Of a DNA stretch of 64,000 nt, positions 35,001 through 46,814 are shown piece after piece. A program made the translations under genes and the position numbers. The DNA comes from Epichloe hybrida (lineage: Eukaryota > Ascomycota > Sordariomycetes > Hypocreales > Clavicipitaceae). The number at the start of each line of letters is the position of its first letter. Positions within the stretch are counted from its first letter, which is position 1. The notes beneath the pieces were generated by a model that saw only the letters and a program-made list of their open reading frames with translations, made no database searches and had not been told where the DNA came from. The stretch is taken from NCBI GenBank assembly GCA_019022495.1, contig JAFEKR010000051.1, forward strand, positions 1 to 64,000, given 5' to 3'.

Positions 35001-35744
35001 TTATAAGAAATTAGCTATAATCTCTTGTAAGCCTATAGCTTATTACTATTAGGGTAATAGTATAGGAAGTTACTAAGTTTATTACTACTTAGGGGATTAC
35101 ACTCTAGTAATTAGGCACTTGCTACTACCGCGTACTATAGCTATTATAGAACGTAAGAATTATATAAGAGCTTAAGACTATAGTTATATTAGTATTAGGG
35201 TAATATTAGGGTGCTAAGTAGTAGTAGTAGCATATACTAGTGTGTTTTATTAATTATAGTATACTAGGCATTTTTATATTAACTTATCCCTATTCTTTAA
35301 GCTAATAAATTTATTAATAGGTTTGTCCTATTTATAACGCTAATATATACGTGTTTTAGAGGTATTATTAGGGATATCTATAATATTAGCTAGGTTCTTA
35401 TAGCCTAGATTACAAGAAGAATTAGGTAGTAGTATAGGAGGAGTAAGAGAAGCTATCTTATTATAATGATTTACTATATTATATATAGCTTAGAGAAAGT
35501 AAGATAATAATTAGATAATAATAGGTATAGCTTTATTATTATAGATAAGGATATAGAAAAGAAAAGCAGAGAAAAGTTAAGAAGGAAATTCAGGTTAGTA
35601 TAAGAGAAAAAAGTAAGAGGTAAGAGGTAATATATAGTAAGGAAGAAGTGCTTAAATAGGGGAAAGTAGGACTATTACACGTAATACTATGAATTACGTT
35701 ATAAAGCTACTAGAAAAACACGTAAATAAATCATTATATTAGCA

Positions 35745-35890
35745 AATCCTATGCTTATTACCTTGCTTTGTAAATCAATAGGATTATGCGGTATGCATAC
35801 GTGCCTACGCGTCTGCGTGCGTGGTTACATCAACTTCACGATATCAAATAGTAGGTGGATTTACGTGGCATTTTTATGCCTTACTCCTGT
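35745..35890. other. Island of normal base composition inside the RIP block
   Basis: About 145 bases with CpG, CpA and TpG intact (for example GCATACGTGCCTACGCGTCT) surrounded by RIP-mutated DNA. The 70-codon frame over it is not recognised. It may be a later insertion or a single-copy segment that escaped mutation. Confidence 0.5.
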
Positions 35891-37080
35891 CTTAGTATAT
35901 AGATCTAAAGATAGGTATATAGTTTATAATTATAATATTACTTATAACCTAATATCTACTTAGAACATTACGTTTAGTGTAGTTAGTAGTAAGGCTAGTA
36001 CTATTAATTATATTAAACACTATATAGACTAGCCCTATATAGTAAACTACCCTTATAAATTAATAGTTATTATAGGCTGCTTCCTTACCTAATTTAAAAG
36101 AAGAAAGAACTACCTTTGTAGTATTACACTTACTACTATAAAACTAAATACTGTAAATACTATAGATACTATAGAATAACTATAGATAACTATAAAATAT
36201 AGTAATAAATATCTAAACCTAACGCTAAACCTAATATAATATAATATAATATAAAGTAAGCAAATAAGGTAAGAGTAGTAAACTATAGTAAATAGTAGCT
36301 TAATTATGCTATACTAAATTATAAGTAACTTAGTATTCTCCTTCTAACCTTACTAATGTGTAACTATAGATACTTAGGGACCTAGGGTAATATAATACTT
36401 TAACTCCTAATAATCTACTATAGGCGCTAACTCTAGGTTATTAAATAGGTGCTTAAGGTAGTTTCTTTTAAGAAGTGTTTAGTCCTAACCTACTACTATA
36501 TAGAGTTACCTAGTAAGGGTAATACTTTTTTAGTGTTAATTTTAGTGTTAAAATTAAGTGTAAGGGCATGCTATAAATTATATTTATATAATATAGTAAT
36601 ACTTTACTTTATAATATTATAATAGCAAAAAATAACTAAATTAAAAGGTTATATATTTAAATTATATCTGTGGTTTTTTTTTTTTATAATTATAAAGTAA
36701 GTAATATACTACAAGTCTTTATAAGATATTATAATATTATAAGTTTAAGTCTTTTATAACTATAATTTAACTATAACACTACTACTACCACTATATATCT
36801 ATAATTATAAATTAATTACTAATACTTTATATTATTAAATTTATTTATCTTTAAAGGTATAATATTTTATATTCCCTCTAGGGGCCCTCTAGGGGCCCTA
36901 CTAGGGGCTGCCTATAGTAAGCTATTACCTATAGCAGGCTTCCTTCTCCTCCCCCCCCCTATAAAAAGCATTAGGTAGTTAGGAGAGGTAGAAAAAAATT
37001 TCTTAACTAGTTACTAAAGAGTATTTCGCGTCTAACTAATTAGAAGAGACGTCTCTATAGGATAACCTTATTTTAATAAA

Positions 37081-37708
37081 GGGAAAGCGGGAAGCTTCGC
37101 TCTACCCTCTTGCCTTCGCCTTGCATGACGCAAATCTCAGGCAAAGCTCCGCTTTCCCTGACAACGCGATCCTGATAGAGGTCGCTTGCAACGTAACCCA
37201 CAGCTCGGGAGGGAAAAGTGGCTGGGTTCGCTCTCGTCGCCGCAGCCTTATCATTATCTCGAATGAGGTGACGACCGTGACGTCCTCAAGTGGGGCCGGT
37301 GGCAGCCGGCCGGCTTGACCCTCCCTGCCGACCCGGCTTGGCGATTTTCGTTTGCCCCCAACAAACTGCTCTTGGCCGAGCCCAAGTTCTGACAACGGCT
37401 GACGCGGGCGTCCATTTGTCATCTGCTGAGTGAGAAGCCCCGCGTCAGCATCTTTGTTGCCGGGGGCGAGCGTGGCTTTCGCCTTCACTTGTGGCGAGCC
37501 TTGCCCTGCTTTCGCAGTTGTCTGACAGGAGGCATCGACCAGTAGTAAGCTCAGGCAGAGATATGCACACAAATCGTCTTCATCTGTCGCCAGTCAGTTC
37601 TTGTACAAGTGGGCGAACTTGTTCGTCTGTGACTGTTGTACTACGATTACTATATACATGCATGATGCTTGTTTGCACATCTCTACCAGAGTGCGGGCAT
37701 TCCATGTT
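37081..37708. other. Intergenic region after the RIP block
   Basis: Composition returns abruptly to normal at about 37,080. The 156-codon minus-strand frame here lacks an ATG and shows no protein-like motif. The region adjoins the 3' end of the leucyl-tRNA synthetase gene. Confidence 0.55.
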
Positions 37709-40696
37709 TTACAAGACAAAGTTCATCACCTTGCCGCCCCGCACGGGAATGGCTCTCTTGGCTCTCGTCAAGTCATACTTGCCATCTCCAAACCGCTCCT
37801 TGCCAACTTCCGTGTCGAGAATTGCTGTAATCATCCAGCCTTTCAGGTCATCGCCCTGCAGCCCAGCTGGTGGAGGAGGTATATCCACCACACCTCGTAT
37901 TTTGCCATTGATTTGCACCGCGCAAGACTGACGCCGGGGTTCTAGCATGGCAGAATCCAAAGTGCCGTCTTGTACGGGGAAGAGGGCTGACTTGAACACT
38001 GACCCCTTTGATGGATGCAACACACTCCAGCACTCTTCTGCGAATGCTGGCGTAATCGGTGCCAAGAGCTGCGTAATCGTACTGGCTGCACGCTTCTTGA
38101 TTACACTGTCAGCTTTTGAGCTCGCCAAGCTATTGGTGAGACTCATCAGGTCCGACACGACTGTGTTCAGGGAGTAGACTTCGGCGTATGACCTCGTGAC
38201 GGAAGCAACAGTGTGCTGCACCTGTCGCCACAAAGCAGCATCTGCATCCCATCGCGACAGCTCTGCGGCATTCATCGAGTCCATCTTCTGATACCTCGAT
38301 TCCAGGAATTTCCTGATCTCTACAGATCCATCATCGGACGCCGGGGTTGCCACCACTTGGTCATGCAGTCTCTGCAGCCAGCGAGTAACACCGGAGATTT
38401 TGGACTCGTCCCAGTTGAGCACATCTCCCACTGGCGCCTGAAAAAGAATGTGGGCTCTTGTGGCATCGGCACCGTACTTGGCAATGAATTCTGTTGGGTC
38501 AACGCCGTTGTGCTTGGATTTGGACATCTTCTCAAAAGCCACTGTTGCCCGAGCACCTGTAGCAATGACCCTGGGATTCAATGGGTCAGATAAATCCACT
38601 TCGCTGTGTTTCAGGAATGTTCCATTTTCAGGATTGATGTACGTTCTTCCATGAACCATGCCTTGTGTGATGAGTCGCTTGAACGGTTCTGCGGATGACG
38701 ACGTATCCTCGTCGAAACCTGGCATGAGGGAGGTTGATGCCAGGAACTTATAGATGAACCGAGCATACAAAAGGTGCAGAATTGCGTGCTCAATGCCTCC
38801 AATGTAGGTATCAACCGGCAACATCTTGCTCGCTTCAGGGGAAAACGGCTGCTTCGTGTTGTGGGGGTCCACGTAGCGAGTGTAATACCAGCTCGAGTCC
38901 ACAAACGTGTCCATGGTGTCTGTATCCCGGCGAGCAGCCCCTTTGCACTTGGGGCAGGTAGTCTTGACAAAGTCGGGCGACGATTCAAGAGCATTTCCAG
39001 TTTTGCTTTCAGTCCAGTGCTGATCAACGTTTGGTAATTGTACGGGAAGTTCTTCGTCAGGAATTGGTACCGCGCCACAAGAATCACAGTGAACAATGGG
39101 TATAGGAGCCCCCCAGTATCGCTGGCGACTGATCAACCAGTCCCTCAGACGCCACTTCTCGACGGGTTTGGCCAGACTGGCTGCCTCAAGCATGCGCACC
39201 ATGATCTGTCCGGCTTCCTGTGATGGCTTCCCCTTGTAGACACCACTGTGATGCGTCATGACGCCATGGTTTACAAAAGGCCCCTGGCTTGGAAGCACGG
39301 TTGTGCAACCGTCTTCTGATGCTGCTAGGACCATGCGTATTGGCTGGTCTGTTTGATGTGTCTCCCAGAATGAATGATCCCGCAGATCATGGCCAGGAAC
39401 ACCCATGACGGCTCCCTCGCCGTAGTCACCCAGCACGTAGGGTGCTACATATATGGGCAGCGAGGCCTTGGTGGCATCGGGGGTGTCGTCGTGGTAAGCC
39501 AGCGGGTTGATGGCTCGTATTTGAGGCAGAAGATAGCCCACCTTGGAGTCTTGGGGCAGACCAGGTAGCGTGTCCAGAAAAGCTTGTAGCTCGGCGTCTG
39601 TTTGTGCTAATTGACTGACAACGGGATGAGAGGCGGAAAGTGCAATGTATTGGACGCCAAACAGGGTATCGGGCCGTGTCGTGAAGACCTCGATTGCTGC
39701 GCCAAGATTCGCACCTCCCATGGCCATGACTGGGAACTTGATCATGGCACCAGTAGACTTCCCCAGCCAGTTTTTCTGTTGAGAAATGACGCGCTCCGGC
39801 CAGGCATTGTCCTTGGCCAACTCTTCCAAGCCTCTGAGAAGTGCCTCGCGATATTGCGAGGTGCGGAAAAACCATTGCTTCAACTTTCTCTTTTCTACTT
39901 TGGCACCTGATCTCCAAGAGCAGCCATTGGCATCTACCTGCTCGTTCGCCAGGACTGTCTTGTCCACAGGGTCATAGTTGACTTCGGCCTCGGCTTGGTA
40001 TGCAAGGCCTCGCTCGTATAACATGAGGAAGAGCTTCTGTGTGTGCTTGTAAAACTCGGGTTCGCAGGTAGTGACCTCCTAGGAAGCCGTTAGTCCTTGA
40101 GCGTTGTGAACCCCCTCCCCTTTCTTTTCAGTCATTGGAGTACTCACACAGCTCCAGTCCCAGCTACCATTCATGTTATCAATCTGCTCCTTCATCTTGG
40201 CAATGTTGGTCCTTGTCCAAATTCCTGGGGCAATTCCTCGTTCTTGAGCCGCATTTTCAGCCGGCAGACCAAATGCATCCCAGCCCATGGGCAGCAAGAC
40301 ATCGTCCCCTTTCATTCTGTTGTATCGAGCGACGACGTCGGCAATTGTATAGACTCGCAGGTGCCCAAGATGTAGGCTGCCGGATGGATAGGGAAACATT
40401 GACAGAACGTAGTTTCTCTTTCGGGTGGCCGTGGGCGAAGCTGCGTCTTGTTGGTCCTGAAATCGGATGGCACCTTTTTCTTCGTCTTCGTTCCATCTTT
40501 GCCTCCATTTGATGTCCAAAGATTTCAGATCAACGGCGTAGGATCTCGGCGTTGCACCGCTTGACGGTGTGGTAGGTGCCCATTTTGTGAGGCGCACTCT
40601 GCGTGCACCGCCAGGCATGCATATCCATCGCGCAGCAGACCAAAGTACCGGGCCGATAGACTTGCAGCCCGTGTGCTTTGCGTAGACGAGCTGCAT
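37709..40696 (-). CDS. NAM2: Mitochondrial leucyl-tRNA synthetase
   Basis: Class I aminoacyl-tRNA synthetase charging mitochondrial tRNA-Leu; bacterial-type LeuRS. Exons 40148-40696 and 37709-40078 (intron 40079-40147) give 972 aa. A second in-frame ATG at 40618 would give 946 aa. Either start leaves an Arg-rich, acid-poor N-terminus fitting a mitochondrial presequence. The HIGH-type motif is [13 protein letters not shown] (HLGH 109-112), the editing domain carries TTRPDTLFG, and the KMSKS loop reads [12 protein letters not shown] near residue 700. A CxxC pair (CPKC) lies before the [11 protein letters not shown] motif, and the tRNA-binding C-terminus ends in KVMNFVL. Intron removal restores [16 protein letters not shown]. 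It diverges from the reductase gene and ends about 630 bp from the RIP block. Confidence 0.95.
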
Positions 40697-41555
40697 CAGG
40701 GCAATTGCATCATACAAGCAGGGGCAGATATACCTGGTGAGAGACAAGCCAGCCGTCGATGGACGAGGCCGCCTGTCGAAAAAACTAGAAGGCGTGACGA
40801 GACGAGAATTGACGAGAATTCGCTGCGAAAGTCGGACGGCAGGACCCTGCAGGGATCCTGCCGTTTCGGGACCTTGTGCGTCATCTGGTCCGTACAATAT
40901 GTATGTATTACGGAGTATATAATCCGTACCCCAACAGACCACTGCTTCTTCTGCTTCTTCTTCTGATTGCTTCCTTCCTTCTCGCTGGCGCACTACACTA
41001 CGGGCGCACAAGTGGAGTTGGCTGGGTTGACTGGGCGCTTTGAACCTGGACCGCTCAAATACTCCGTCAATACTCCGTAGTCGGTGCATATATTTCAATC
41101 TTCGTCGCGCTGGCGGCGTGCCCGCTGTGGAGCGTTGGTTTTAGACTGACTACCAACCTCTTCTCCCCTCGGCTTGCCTTTGTGTTTTAAACAATACTTC
41201 CTTCATTACAGCTTGGACAGGAACGCCTCTCAGACAAGTGAAAGCCCTTCTCCTGGACAAAGCTCGGCTTCCCGGCTTTCTGACTGTCTCGTCCATCATT
41301 CTGCGAACGACCGTGCGCGCGTGTTCGGAGCTGCATGAGCTGCATCAATTTCCCCTCCCCCCGATCGCGATAAGCCTGCCATAAGTGTTGGGTTCGGCTC
41401 GTCGCCACTTGGGTAGCTTTGCACTCGACCGATATCTTGCCCCGCGGTAGAAGCAGATACAGGGCATCCCGTCTTGAAGACATTTCTCGTATCGACGTAT
41501 TTCGATTCTCTAGATAACACCACCTTCCATCATCCTCGTCCCCATTGTCGCTGCC
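40697..41555. promoter_or_regulatory. Divergent promoter of LeuRS and methylenetetrahydrofolate reductase
   Basis: An 859-bp region between two divergently transcribed starts. It contains TACGGAGTA at 40909-40917, its reverse complement TACTCCGTA at 41071-41079 and a near copy at 41,060. No TATA box stands out. Confidence 0.5.
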
Positions 41556-43571
41556 ATGATGGACGACAAAATCACGGACAAGATTGCCGCTCTACCAGCC
41601 GATGGGGAGTATTTCTCCCTCGAATTTTTCCCGCCCAAAACGGCCATGGGCTTTTCCAATCTACGGCATCGACTACAACGCATGGAACAGGCTCTCAAAC
41701 CTCTGTTTGTCAATGTCACATGGGGCGCTGGCGGATCGACTGCCACCAAGTCGTTGGAGCTCGCAGAGCTATGCCAACGGGAGCTGGGCCTCACAACCTG
41801 TTTGCACTTGACCTGCACCAACATGAGCAAGCGACTTGTTGATAAAGCGCTTGAAGACGCCAGGGTTCTTGGCATCCGCAACATTCTCGCTTTGAGAGGC
41901 GATCCTCCTCGAAAAGAAGAATACCGAGACGCAGAAGATTCTGAAGATGATGGCGGTGATGATTATACATGGGCCATTGACCTCGTACGATATATTCGAC
42001 GGAAATACAATGATTACTTCTGTATCGGTGTGGCTGCATACCCCGAGGGGCACGCCGATGGGAGCCACCCAATGGGACAAAGCTTGGAACATGACTTGCC
42101 TTATCTCGTGGATAAGGTCCAGGCCGGCGCCGACTTCATCATGACCCAGTTGTTCTTCGACATCAACGCTTACGATCGTTTCGAAAAGACCCTGAGAGAA
42201 CATCCCAGCGGAGCGTTCAAGACCATTCCTATTATGCCCGGGCTGATGCCCATTCAGAGTTATCAAATGATCAAGAGAACAACCAAGCTCAGTCATGCCA
42301 AGATGCCGAGTGCCATTATGGACCGGCTTGACGCTGTCAAGGGCGACGATGAGAGGATCAAGCTCGTCGGTGTGGAAATTGTCAGCGAGCTGGTAGATCA
42401 GATCAGGGCCATCAAGGACCGGTCGCCGGGCCGTAAAGGCTATCATTTCTACACACTCAACCTGGAAAAGGCCGTTTCCTTCATTGTCGAGGGAACCGGT
42501 CTCATTCCGCATGACGCAAGAAGGGAGGAGGCAGTTGTCGACGACTCGACGGCTCTTGCGCCACCTATGTTGCAGATCAATGGAAATCGGACTTCAAGCC
42601 ACTCGAGGACGTCCAGAAGAAGATCATCTGTTGGTTCAGACCCCTATAACCGCGTCATCGTTGGCGGTCGGCCAGCTACACATCCCGAATGGGAGACAAC
42701 TGGCCAGGAGGCCGGTGTGCCTGCCGAGAGCATCAATTCTCGCGCCAACACGCTCGCGATATCCGAAGGCGAAGGCGTGCTGGGTCGAGAAGCCACGTGG
42801 GATGATTTCCCCAACGGGCGTTTTGGTGACTCGAGATCACCGGCGTACGGTGAGATTGATGGCTACGGTGTGAGCCTGCACATGTCTGTCAACCAAGCTG
42901 TCAGTCTATGGGGACACCCCAAGACACACGCAGACATCAACGAAATATTTGTTAAACACATCAAAGGGGAAGTTTCGGCTATCCCCTGGAGCGAGGAAGG
43001 TTTATCTGCAGAGTCGTCGACCATTCAGCCCCGTCTGATAGACATGAACAGCAAGGGCTGGCTGACGGTAGCTTCGCAACCTGCCGTCAACGGCGTCCCA
43101 TCCAGTGACAGCACGTTCGGATGGGGCCCAGCGAATGGCTTCGTGTTCCAGAAGGCCTTTGCCGAATTCTTCCTGCCCTCAGCCGACTGGCACGTACTGG
43201 CAGACAAGCTGAAGGATTCTGACTACCGCGACAGCGTTTGTTTCTACGCCGCCAATGCCAAGGGCGAGTTCGTGTCCTCGGACGTCCCTGGCGGAATCTC
43301 CACACACACCGTCGCAGCGAGCACCAACGCAGTAACATGGGGCGTGTTCCCGGGCAAAGAGATTGTCACGCCGACGATTATCGAAGAAGTCAGTTTCAAG
43401 GCATGGAGCGAAGAGGCATTCGGCATCTGGGGCGAGTGGGCCAAGGTCTACGGACGGGGGTCAGATAGCGACAAGTTGCTGAGCAGCATCAGGTCAGATT
43501 ACTGGCTCGTCAACATGATCCACCACGATTTCATAGATAAAGAGGCGTTGTGGAACTTGCTGCTCGGCTGA
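41556..43571 (+). CDS. MET12: Methylenetetrahydrofolate reductase, MET12 type
   Basis: Reduces 5,10-methylenetetrahydrofolate to 5-methyltetrahydrofolate, the methyl donor for methionine synthesis, in the cytosol. Single exon, 671 aa, near yeast Met12 (657). The FAD-binding catalytic domain (about 1-310) shows SLEFFPPKT, NVTWGAGGST, HLTCTNM, RNILALRGDPP and FIMTQLFFDI. EFFPPKT and TWGAGG resemble Met12 rather than Met13 (EYFVPKT and TWNAGG). A low-complexity S/R-rich linker (about 340-420) separates it from the C-terminal regulatory domain (HVLADKLKDSDYRDSVCFYA), where eukaryotic enzymes bind S-adenosylmethionine. The double ATG at the start is MM. No frame problems. Confidence 0.93.
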   Translation: MMDDKITDKIAALPADGEYFSLEFFPPKTAMGFSNLRHRLQRMEQALKPLFVNVTWGAGGSTATKSLELAELCQRELGLTTCLHLTCTNMSKRLVDKALEDARVLGIRNILALRGDPPRKEEYRDAEDSEDDGGDDYTWAIDLVRYIRRKYNDYFCIGVAAYPEGHADGSHPMGQSLEHDLPYLVDKVQAGADFIMTQLFFDINAYDRFEKTLREHPSGAFKTIPIMPGLMPIQSYQMIKRTTKLSHAKMPSAIMDRLDAVKGDDERIKLVGVEIVSELVDQIRAIKDRSPGRKGYHFYTLNLEKAVSFIVEGTGLIPHDARREEAVVDDSTALAPPMLQINGNRTSSHSRTSRRRSSVGSDPYNRVIVGGRPATHPEWETTGQEAGVPAESINSRANTLAISEGEGVLGREATWDDFPNGRFGDSRSPAYGEIDGYGVSLHMSVNQAVSLWGHPKTHADINEIFVKHIKGEVSAIPWSEEGLSAESSTIQPRLIDMNSKGWLTVASQPAVNGVPSSDSTFGWGPANGFVFQKAFAEFFLPSADWHVLADKLKDSDYRDSVCFYAANAKGEFVSSDVPGGISTHTVAASTNAVTWGVFPGKEIVTPTIIEEVSFKAWSEEAFGIWGEWAKVYGRGSDSDKLLSSIRSDYWLVNMIHHDFIDKEALWNLLLG

Positions 43572-43969
43572 TCAAGGTTCAGGGACCAGAAGGAGAAAGC
43601 AAAAGCCTTGTATACTATGAAAAAATGACGACGATGTGCATCCAGGCATGGATTCTGGCCTATGAAACCCTTTTTTTCCCGTCTCGAGATTTGTGTTCCA
43701 GCCATCTAAAGCATTGCAACTCTTTTCGTGTTATGAAGGACCCCCCCTCCCCCAATCCCTTTGTCTCTATGCAGCAATGGCCAGGCCATGTCCACCTCAG
43801 TGTATATGTAGACACTCTTTGTGTTGTGATTTCTCACCCTAACGCCAGCCATGTATTCCACGGTGCCGTTTTCGCTTTCGGCACTACCATAGAAAAAAAG
43901 AGAGGAGCAGACAATTGTTCCACTCTCAAACAATAAACGCATTCGTCCCCAGTCTCTGAAATGCTGCCC
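43572..43969. other. Convergent intergenic region
   Basis: About 400 bases between two convergent 3' ends, with a C run near 43,742. No gene seen. Confidence 0.65.
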
Positions 43970-45295
43970 TCAGATTTCCCCATCCCCATACGCGTCGTCC
44001 CTACCTGGACCATCGCTGTACACGCTCCTGCTCATGGTAGTAGACATGTAGGGATCCAGGGAGAAGGTGGTAAGTCCCTCGCCCGGGACACCTGCATGCC
44101 CGTGTCCGTTCCCATTGGCCGAAGAAGCACGAGCGTCTCCAAACAGGGATTTATACTCGGCAGGTGTAGATTGCGACATTGTCGCCGTCTCTTCGCCTGA
44201 ATCATCGGGGGACTCGTCCTGGCCCAGCTGCGCCGAGACACGGGCGATGGTAGCGTCAGCCTTGCTCGCGGCGAGGCGACGGGACGGGGTGGACGCTGCG
44301 GTCCTGGCATGCTTGGAGGGTCTCCTGGAGGGTGTTTCGGCGCCGTCGCCGTCGCCATCGCTCCAGTCTTCCGGGTCGACCGAGGCCTCGTCCTCGTCGT
44401 CTGAAGACGAGCGCTTGATCTTGGCGCCGAGGGGGCGCTTGCGGGCGGTGCTGGCGCGGGAGGTGGGTGTTGTGCGGGAGGGGGTGGCCTTGGAGGGGGT
44501 GGCAAGCGTTGAGAGCGGGAGGCAGTTGGCTACATTGCCGCCGGAGGAGTGGACGGTGCGTAGTTTCTCGGCGTCCTTCTTGTAGGCGCGGAATTGGAAC
44601 TGAATTCCGTCGGCGGTGGATTGGCCAAAGTATTTGGCAATGTCTGATGGGGGGGGGGATGGATGGTTAGCTTTTTTTTTTCTTTCTTCGTTGGGTATGC
44701 GGATTTGTAAAGAAAAGAAGAAAGAACAGAAAGAAATTTATAGACGCTTGGATGGAACAACGACCAAGATGGGGGGAATGATCTGGGATGCAAGGGGAAA
44801 CGAGAGAACACAGGAATGGTTTGTTACAAGAAAGCGTCAAGAAAAAAGCATACTCTTCTGATCAACGCCCTCCTTCGTGGAAGGCAACTCGTTCTCATCG
44901 ACAGACAAACCCCGCATGTCGAACCCGCGCTCACGCCCCGTCTTGATTACCAGACTCTGGGCCCTGATCTTGCGGAAGCGGTGGTTCAGCGCGTGTTCCG
45001 ACATGTCTGAGCCGTAGCAGGCGGCGATTTCTGGGAGGACCGCAAAGCAAGTGATTTGTCAACTTTGTCCCCGCGATGAAGAGATGAAGAGAAAGGACGG
45101 GATGCAAGCGAGTGGGACTGTACAGGATGACCATGGGGAACAAAAGATACGTGAAGGCGATGGCTACGACTGAATGAACTGCATCTTACCTTTGTAATTC
45201 CATTTCACCTCGGGATGAGCTGCCACAATGGCTCTGACCATGCGAGCTTGCGCTTCGTACGTCTTGTAGTTCGCTTTGGAGTTGGAGGGAGCCAT
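43970..45295 (-). CDS. Fungal conserved hypothetical protein, probably nuclear
   Basis: Assembled by eye from three exons: 45190-45295, 44854-45030 and 43970-44643, all in phase, 318 aa. The N-terminal ~115 residues look folded and contain two related blocks, YKEIAACYGSDMSEHALNHR followed by FRKI, and KNIAKYFGQSTADGIQFQFR followed by AYKKDAEKL. Each has a pattern of two short helices ending in FR, reminiscent of a SANT/Myb-like or helix-turn-helix unit; I recall this as a common fungal family without an assigned role. The middle is T/S/R-rich with basic clusters (STARKRPLGAKIKRSSSDDE), a plausible nuclear-localisation and phosphorylation region. The C-terminus is low-complexity. A nuclear DNA- or chromatin-associated role is inference only. 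Confidence 0.75.
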
Positions 45296-46814
45296 CTCCT
45301 CTCAATCTCTTCGATATCCTTCTTGGACTGGTGAGCGTTTGTTCAAGGGCAGAAGGCTAGTTTTTCCCGGGATGGGTGAGTCCCTTGAGTGGTTGATGAG
45401 AGGTGAGAAAGGAGGGACACGATGAGACGGCGTCTACTTGTCAGGAGGACAAAAAGGTTAGTTCATGGGATGGGTTGCGATATTGAAAGGCGCTCTGTGA
45501 AGCACAAAAGCAGCACTCACTCTTTGGGTGAATTGAATCTGTAGCGAGGAGAAGAAAGAGAAGAGGGTGTAGTCCGTGGAAAAGCTCAAACGGGGAAGAA
45601 GGCAACGCTGCGTGGCCAGAAGTGCACCACCTCGCGGGTGTAGGGTCGGACGTGCCAGCTGCGCGGCAGTTGAGCCGTAGGGTGATGGGAGTGTACGGAC
45701 GATGATTCGCTGGATTGCTTCTTACTTTTATGATGCCGAGCTGGTCTGCTTCGTTTTCTTGCAAGTGGCATGGCATATACCTGACTGACCGATCTTGGTT
45801 GAATAGACCACCAGACTGCCGTGGAGCACCTTGGAGAGACTGTCCCGGCGAATCTGTCATCGACCAGTTTTTGAGACGGTGATCACGGTGATCAGAGAGT
45901 TTTGATGTTCTTTGAGAGAAAGCAACAAGGGTTTCTGAAAGCCGAAGCTGTGTCCCGCCGCTGATGCCGCTGCCGTTGCCGTTGCCGTTGCCGTCGCAGT
46001 TTGCAGTTGCAAATGGAGGCAGCCTGGCAGGCAGGCCACGTGCTTGATAACCAGCGGCAAGTAAAATCGATCAGAGTAAATTGCAGTGCGTATCTGAAAA
46101 GTCAATGCGTACGGGTTGAACAAGATTCTCGGGACAGCCAGCCCCTTCTGCCAGTGCAATTGCCCACGGATTTGTCGTGAGCATCGGTCGAAAGTGACTT
46201 TTGGCTGGGCCGGGCGTCGTCTCCTGAGTTCTGAGCCTCGACTTGAACCCCACCAGAACGTCGTGCATCCGTGATACCAGGCGACTTGGCCCGACATCTC
46301 TCAACCCGCGACAAGCACGTAGCCCGCATCACAAAAAGCCCGAAAAGGTTCGTCTTCTGCTATTAAATATTAAAAATGCCTTTTGGTCTTATTACAATGG
46401 TAAATACGTGCCTTTGGCGCCCTGGTTACTCGAAATCTTCAGGACCGACTGCGGCCGTGGCTTGTACCGCTCTATCATGACTTAACGCCTTGCGCGCCTG
46501 CGCAGAGATGCCCTTTCTGCCGTTCTCAAATCCAATCCAGTCCAGTCTTCTACACCAAGAACCAGAAACCCATACCCAATTCGTTCCATTTGATTCCATG
46601 GAATTCCAGCTCTACTCTTGTTCCTGTTGTTATTCTCCTCCTCGCTTCGTAGCCAATGCATCAATCAACACATTGAATGTGCTTCATCCCCTGCATGTAT
46701 GCTCATGTCGCAAGACTGGTAGCCCAAACACCGAGAAACCATGAAGAACTGGCTCGCCTGCCATCGCATCCTGCTGTCGCGCGGCCAATGGAGAATCGAT
46801 TCCAAGACAGTCCT
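45296..46814. other. Intergenic region
   Basis: About 1.5 kb, probably the promoter of the nuclear hypothetical gene (left) and the 3' flank of the PQ-loop gene (right). A GCCGTT hexamer run lies near 45,965-45,995. No additional gene is supported. Confidence 0.55.

Larger units (their letters stand above)
29590..37080. mobile_element. RIP-mutated, A+T-rich block of dead transposon DNA
   Basis: Extremely A+T-rich, dense in TpA and TAG/TAA stops on both strands, poor in CpA/TpG, and nearly free of open frames. This is the signature of repeat-induced point mutation on a repeated element. The minus strand still encodes a recognisable helicase (listed separately). A 13-bp direct repeat TCCCTCTAGGGGC lies near both edges (29685-29697 and 36873-36885). 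Borders are judged by composition, to about 50 bp. More than one element may be present. Confidence 0.85.

Noticed and set aside
35751..35963. 70-codon frame in the RIP block
   Set aside because: It covers the unmutated island and then runs into RIP-mutated DNA; not convincing as a gene.
29590..37080. Mitochondrial DNA insertion as the cause of the A+T-rich block
   Set aside because: Motifs read from it are those of a transposon helicase with RIP-type changes, not mitochondrial genes.
37102..37572. 156-codon minus-strand frame next to the RIP block
   Set aside because: It starts at a TTG, not ATG, and shows no motif; it could be a transposon edge but nothing supports a gene.
44032..44505. 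157-codon proline/arginine-rich minus-strand frame
   Set aside because: Out-of-frame shadow of the third exon of the nuclear hypothetical gene; the in-frame reading joins upstream exons and ends at 43970.
46200..46300. tRNA-like T-arm (GGGGTTCAAGTCGAGG on the minus strand)
   Set aside because: No matching acceptor stem or anticodon arm could be built around it.
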